This document shows positions 13,873 to 17,233 of a stretch of 17,233 bases of DNA, in pieces (the stretch's first letter is position 1; every line of letters starts with the position of its first letter). Made by a program: the position numbers and the translations under genes. The DNA comes from CAZWEZ01 sp964632795 (GTDB taxonomy: Bacteria > Pseudomonadota > Alphaproteobacteria > Rhodospirillales > 2-02-FULL-58-16). Under the pieces are notes generated by a model. That model saw nothing but the letters and a program-made list of their open reading frames with translations. It made no database searches and was not told the origin of the DNA. The DNA lies in contig CAZWEZ010000081.1 in assembly GCA_964632795.1 (NCBI GenBank), forward strand, positions 1-17,233, written 5' to 3'.

Positions 13873-14257
13873 ATTCAGCTTCCTCCACACCATGATCCGG
13901 GTCCGCGACCTGGAGGCGTCGCTGGATTTCTATACCCGCCATCTGGGCATGAAGCTCCTCAGCCGGAACGACTATCCGGAGGGCAAGTTCACCCTCGCCT
14001 TCGTTGGCTACGGCGAGGAGAGCGGCAACACGGTGGTCGAGCTGACCCACAACTGGGACCAGCAGGAGCCCTACGAGTTGGGCACCGGCTTCGGCCACCT
14101 GGCGATCGCCGTCCCCGACATCTACGGCGCCTGCGAACGGATGGCGAGGGACGGGGTCACCATCCCCCGTCTCCCGGGCCCGATGAAGCACGGGACCACC
14201 GTCATCGCCTTCATCGAGGACCCCGACGGCTACAAGATCGAACTCGTCGAGCGCTAA
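13853..14257 (+). CDS. gloA: Lactoylglutathione lyase (glyoxalase I)
   Basis: Glyoxalase I converts the hemithioacetal of methylglyoxal and glutathione to S-lactoylglutathione, detoxifying a by-product of glycolysis. The 134 residues (E. coli 135) form the two beta-alpha-beta-beta-beta modules of the vicinal-oxygen-chelate fold. The four metal ligands are in place: H12 (FLHTMIRV), E63 (VVELTHNW), H82 (GFGHLAIAV) and E130 (GYKIELVE). The short single-domain form resembles the nickel/cobalt-type bacterial enzyme. ATG 13853 has AAGGA at 13841-13845 with 7-base spacing and overlaps lpxB by 20 bases, so it is co-transcribed with the lpx genes. Its stop TAA (14255-14257) overlaps the gltA stop on the other strand. 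Confidence 0.95.
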   Translation: MTAETDKFSFLHTMIRVRDLEASLDFYTRHLGMKLLSRNDYPEGKFTLAFVGYGEESGNTVVELTHNWDQQEPYELGTGFGHLAIAVPDIYGACERMARDGVTIPRLPGPMKHGTTVIAFIEDPDGYKIELVER

Positions 14258-15579
14258 CGCCGCTTGACGATGGGGACGTAGCGGCGCTTGGTGTAGCCGC
14301 TGAAGAGCTGCCGGGGCCGGCCGATCTTGCGCCCCGGGTCCTCGATCATCTCCTTCCACTGGGCGATCCAGCCGGCGGTCCGGGCGATCGCGAACAGCAC
14401 CGTGAACATGGACGTCGGGATGCCCATCGCCCGGTAGATGATCCCCGAGTAGAAGTCGACGTTGGGGAACAGCTTCTTCTCGATGAAGTAGTCGTCCTCC
14501 AGCGCGATCCGCTCCAGCTCCATGGCCAGTTCGAGCAGCGGCTCGTTGACTCCCAGTTCGCCGAGCACCTCGTGGCACGACGAGCGCAGGACCGTGGCCC
14601 GCGGGTCGTGGTTCTTGTAGACCCGGTGGCCGAAGCCCATCAGCCGGAAGGGGTCGTTCTTGTCCTTGGCCTTCTTGATGTATTCGGGGATCCGCTTCTT
14701 GGTCCCGACTTCCTCCAGCATTTTGAGGACCGCCTCGTTGGCGCCGCCGTGGGCCGGTCCCCACAGGCAGGCGATGCCGGCGGCGATGCAGGCGTACGGG
14801 TTGGCGCCGCTGGAGCCGGCCAGGCGGACCGTCGAGGTCGAGGCGTTTTGCTCGTGGTCGGCGTGGAGGATCAGGATGCGGTCCATGGCCTTGGCCACCA
14901 CCGGGTTCACCTTGTGGGGCTCGCAGGGCGTGGCGTACATCATGTTGAGGAAGTTTTCGGCGTACTTGAGGTCGTTGCACGGATAGACGAACGGCTGGCC
15001 GATGGAATACTTGTAGGCCAGCCCGGCAATGGTCGGAAGCTTGGCGATCAGGCGGTGCGAGGCGATCATCCGGTGCTCGGGATCGGTGATGTCCAGTCTG
15101 TCGTGGTAGAACGACGACAACGCCCCGACGACGCCGCACAGGATGGCCATGGGATGGGAATCCCGGCGGAAGCCGTGGATGAAGTTGTGGATCTTCTCGT
15201 GGACCATGGTGTGGTAGGTGATGCTCTCCTCGAAGGCCTTCTTTTGCGGCGACGTCGGCAGTTCGCCGTGGAGAAGCAGGTAACAGACCTCCATGAAATC
15301 CGACTTTTCGGCCAGTTCCTCGATCGGATAACCGCGGTGGAGAAGGATGCCCTTCTCGCCGTCGATGAAGGTGATCTTGGATTCGCAACTGCCCGTCGAG
15401 GTGTATCCCGGATCGTAGGTGAAACGGCCTGTCTGCCCGTAAAGCTTGCGCACGTCGATGACGTCGGGACCCAGGGTTCCCTTCAGAACGGGGAGGTCGT
15501 ATTTTTTCCCGGACGCGTTGTCGGTGAGCGTGAAGGAAGACGATTTGGCTTTGGCGGAAGACTTCTTTTTCGGTTTCAT
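14254..15579 (-). CDS. gltA: Citrate synthase (type II, long form)
   Basis: The enzyme condenses acetyl-CoA and oxaloacetate to citrate at the entry of the TCA cycle. The 441 residues include a Lys/Ser-rich N-terminus (about 1-15) and the extra N-terminal beta domain of hexameric, NADH-sensitive Gram-negative citrate synthases (DLPVLKGTLGPDVIDVRKLY). CESKITFIDGEKGILLHRGY occupies about 65-84. The catalytic triad is visible: H277 in PAHGGANE, H318 in GFGHRVYKN and D375 in PNVDFYSG; H242 in HADHEQNAST binds oxaloacetate. The ATG is at 15579, with AGGGGAAG (15591-15584 on the minus strand) as a good ribosome-binding site. It lies 94 bases downstream of gltX on the same strand and converges with gloA, with a 4-base overlap. 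Confidence 0.97.
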   Translation of the reverse strand: MKPKKKSSAKAKSSSFTLTDNASGKKYDLPVLKGTLGPDVIDVRKLYGQTGRFTYDPGYTSTGSCESKITFIDGEKGILLHRGYPIEELAEKSDFMEVCYLLLHGELPTSPQKKAFEESITYHTMVHEKIHNFIHGFRRDSHPMAILCGVVGALSSFYHDRLDITDPEHRMIASHRLIAKLPTIAGLAYKYSIGQPFVYPCNDLKYAENFLNMMYATPCEPHKVNPVVAKAMDRILILHADHEQNASTSTVRLAGSSGANPYACIAAGIACLWGPAHGGANEAVLKMLEEVGTKKRIPEYIKKAKDKNDPFRLMGFGHRVYKNHDPRATVLRSSCHEVLGELGVNEPLLELAMELERIALEDDYFIEKKLFPNVDFYSGIIYRAMGIPTSMFTVLFAIARTAGWIAQWKEMIEDPGRKIGRPRQLFSGYTKRRYVPIVKRR

Positions 15580-15673
15580 TGCACTTCCCCTTTAATTTGG
15601 GCGACGCGAATCACTCCCCTGGCGCGCCCTGGTCGGCGGCCGGATGGGTTATTAATTTAGGGTTTGCTAAAGT
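15580..15673 (-). other. gltX-gltA intergenic region with gltA ribosome-binding site
   Basis: This 94-base gap contains an AT-rich patch next to the gltX stop (15650-15661, ATTAATTTAG on the plus strand) and the gltA Shine-Dalgarno AGGGGAAG, ending 4 bases before the ATG. An 8-bp palindrome GGCGCGCC lies at 15621-15628. I see no hairpin with a U-tract. The AT-rich patch might hold a gltA promoter, but no pair of hexamers with good spacing is convincing, so read-through from gltX remains possible. Confidence 0.5.
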
Positions 15674-17089
15674 TTACGATGTCTCCAGGAGATCATCAAG
15701 ACGATCTATGGTTTCCTGCTTCCCGAGAATCTCCATGGCCTCGAATATGGGCGGCGACGCCGTGCTCCCGGTGAGCGCCGCGCGCAGGGGCTGGGCAACC
15801 TTGCCGAGCTTGACCGGGGGCGAATCCAGCCCCTCGGCATGGGCCCGGACGACCGTCTCCAGGGTGCCCCGGTCCCAGGCCGCCACGGCCCGCAGGACAG
15901 GGGCCAGCGCGGACAGCTGGCGGCGTCCCTCGTGATCCAGGATCCGGGACGCCTTCGGGTCCAGTTCGATGGGTCGTTGGGCGACGTAAAACCAAGCGGA
16001 ATCAGATAATTCGACGATTGTCTTCGATCTTTGCTTCAATCCTTCCATGGCCTTCACGAGGCGCTCCCGCCCGGTCTCGTCGAGGGGCCGGCCGAGCCTC
16101 TCTTCGAGCCGCGGCGCGACCAGCCCGGCCAGCCTCCGGTCGTCGCCCTGGCGCAGGTAATGGCCGTTGAGGCTGGTCAGCTTGGCGGCGTCGAAGCGGG
16201 CCGGAGCGCGGCCGACGCCGTCGAGGTCGAACCACCCGATGGCCTGGTTGCGGTCGATCACCTCGTCGTCGCCGTGGCCCCAGCCCAGGCGGAGAAGGTA
16301 GTTGACCATCGCCTCGGGGAGATAGCCCGCTTCCCGGTAGGCCTCGACGCCCAGCGCGCCGTGGCGTTTCGACAGCTTGGCGCCGTCGGCGCCGTGGATC
16401 AGCGGGATATGGGCGAAGGCCGGGGGCTGCCAGCCCAGGGCGTGATAGAGCTGGCTCTGGCGGAAGGCGTTGGAGAGGTGGTCGTCGCCCCGGATGACGT
16501 GGCTGATCCCCATGTCATGGTCGTCGATCACAACCGCCAGCATGTAGGTGGGGGTGCCGTCGGCGCGCAGCAGCACCATGTCGTCGAGCTCCCGGTTGGC
16601 CACCCGGACCTCGCCCTGGACCAGGTCGTCGATCGTGGTTTCGCCCTCTCGCGGCGCCTTGAGGCGGATCGCCGGCTCGATCCCGGAGGGCGCCTCGGCC
16701 GGATCGCGGTCGCGCCACCTGCCGTCGTAGCGCCATGACAGGCCCTGCTCGCGGGCCTGGCGGCGCATTTCGGCCAGTTCCTCGGGCGTGCAGTAGCAGC
16801 GGTAGGCCTTGCCCTCGGCGAGCAACTGCCGGGCCGCCTCGGCGTGGACATCGGCCCGCGAGAACTGGGAGACCGCCTCGCCGTCCCACTCCAGGCCCAG
16901 CCACCGCAGCCCGTCGAGAATGGCCTCGACCGCCGCCTCCGTCGACCGGGCGCGGTCGGTGTCCTCGATGCGCAGCAGGAAGCGGCCGCCGTGGTGGCGC
17001 GCGTACAGCCAGTTGAACAGCGCCGTGCGGACTCCGCCGATGTGGAGGAACCCGGTGGGCGAGGGAGCGAAGCGGGTGACGACCGGCAT
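15674..17089 (-). CDS. gltX: Glutamyl-tRNA synthetase
   Basis: This class I synthetase charges tRNA-Glu (and tRNA-Gln in organisms using the amidotransferase route). The 471 residues match E. coli GltX (471). The HIGH-type motif is PSPTGFLHIGG (9-19) and the KMSKS-type motif is KLSKRHG (238-244); glutamate and tRNA contacts lie in RIEDTDRARS (40-49) and the VIRGDDHLSN region (198-207). The zinc site known in E. coli (C98, C100, C125, H127) is only half present: C98 and C100 are kept, but the other two positions are W125 and D127. ATG 17089 gives the standard N-terminus, and no Shine-Dalgarno precedes it. Alphaproteobacteria often have two GluRS genes; which paralogue this is cannot be decided here. 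Confidence 0.97.
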   Translation of the reverse strand: MPVVTRFAPSPTGFLHIGGVRTALFNWLYARHHGGRFLLRIEDTDRARSTEAAVEAILDGLRWLGLEWDGEAVSQFSRADVHAEAARQLLAEGKAYRCYCTPEELAEMRRQAREQGLSWRYDGRWRDRDPAEAPSGIEPAIRLKAPREGETTIDDLVQGEVRVANRELDDMVLLRADGTPTYMLAVVIDDHDMGISHVIRGDDHLSNAFRQSQLYHALGWQPPAFAHIPLIHGADGAKLSKRHGALGVEAYREAGYLPEAMVNYLLRLGWGHGDDEVIDRNQAIGWFDLDGVGRAPARFDAAKLTSLNGHYLRQGDDRRLAGLVAPRLEERLGRPLDETGRERLVKAMEGLKQRSKTIVELSDSAWFYVAQRPIELDPKASRILDHEGRRQLSALAPVLRAVAAWDRGTLETVVRAHAEGLDSPPVKLGKVAQPLRAALTGSTASPPIFEAMEILGKQETIDRLDDLLETS

Positions 17090-17102
17090 GGGACAATCTG
17101 CT

Positions 17103-17131
17103 AATGTATTTTCCTAGGGGGGATGAGTCTA
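17103..17131 (-). promoter_or_regulatory. Candidate sigma70-type promoter for gltX
   Basis: On the minus strand, TAGACT (17131-17126) and TACATT (17108-17103) are spaced by 17 bases, each matching the consensus at 4 of 6 positions. Initiation near 17096 would leave a leader of only about 7 bases before ATG 17089, in keeping with the missing Shine-Dalgarno. It is a pattern match only. Confidence 0.35.
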
Positions 17132-17169
17132 GTGTCCTGGATCAGACATATGGCACCCATACGATCGCC

Positions 17170-17233
17170 TTTCCCGCTTCCTCGGCAGGAAGGCGCGCGC
17201 CGGCGATGCCGGCGTATCGGCAAGTGCGCCTGA
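17170..17233 (+). repeat. Dispersed repeat, copy 2 (cut by the window edge)
   Basis: This matches the core of the lpxA-lpxI element in inverted orientation (54/64 identical to the minus strand of 11845-11782, no gaps). It contains TTTCCCGCTTCC, then GCGCCGGCGATGCCGGC and ATCGGCAAGTGC. The bases before it (17132-17169) do not match the 33-bp terminal repeat of the element, so the core may spread independently. It lies upstream of gltX, in a non-coding position, and continues past the window. Confidence 0.75.

Noticed and set aside
15621..15628. GGCGCGCC palindrome as an operator before gltA
   Set aside because: An 8-bp all-GC palindrome is expected by chance in DNA this GC-rich and has no flanking symmetry.

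Overview
The window is a GC-rich bacterial chromosome segment made almost entirely of housekeeping genes in an alphaproteobacterial order. Two points suggest Rhodospirillales (Magnetospirillum/Rhodospirillum-like). One is the run rpsB-tsf-pyrH-frr-uppS-cdsA-dxr-rseP-bamA-skp-lpxD-fabZ-lpxA-lpxI-lpxB followed by gltA and gltX. The other is LpxI in place of LpxH, plus a long acidic tail on ribosomal protein S2. The taxon is inferred from gene order and protein features, not from a search.

Layout. Positions 1-2622 hold translation and nucleotide genes: the 3' end of rpsB, tsf, pyrH and frr. Positions 2627-5269 hold tightly packed lipid-precursor genes: uppS (undecaprenyl carrier), cdsA (CDP-diacylglycerol) and dxr (MEP isoprenoid pathway, which feeds UppS). 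Positions 5301-9323 hold envelope-assembly genes: rseP (intramembrane protease), bamA (outer-membrane protein insertase) and skp (periplasmic chaperone). Positions 9327-13872 hold lipid A genes: lpxD, fabZ, lpxA, lpxI and lpxB. A glyoxalase I gene (13853-14257) overlaps the end of lpxB. On the opposite strand are gltX and, downstream of it, gltA, which meets gloA tail to tail with overlapping stop codons. All plus-strand genes are overlapping or closely spaced, so they probably form one or a few long operons linking the carrier lipid, phospholipid, lipid A and outer-membrane protein pathways.

The most unusual part is 11618-11885, between lpxA and lpxI. It is a 264-bp non-autonomous element with perfect 33-bp terminal inverted repeats flanked by TA on each side, like IS630/Tc1-mariner-type MITEs. 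Removing the element and one TA restores an lpxA stop (TAA) overlapping an ancestral lpxI start that reads M-P-H-K-L-G-I-L. In the present sequence the element supplies the last base of the lpxA stop (TAG) and a new lpxI start codon inside its right terminal repeat. The old lpxI start now opens an 87-codon frame running through the whole element and ending in TGA overlapping the new ATG (ATGA). The insertion therefore seems to have rewired the lpxA-lpxI junction without breaking the operon. Part of the element core recurs in inverted orientation at the right edge of the window (17170-17233, 54/64 identical by hand alignment), so it belongs to a dispersed repeat family.

There is no gene-free stretch over 300 bases. 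The largest gaps are the element (about 250 bases), the gltX upstream region (144 bases) and the tsf-pyrH gap (about 110 bases). I saw no tRNA, rRNA, CRISPR array, phage gene or transposase gene.
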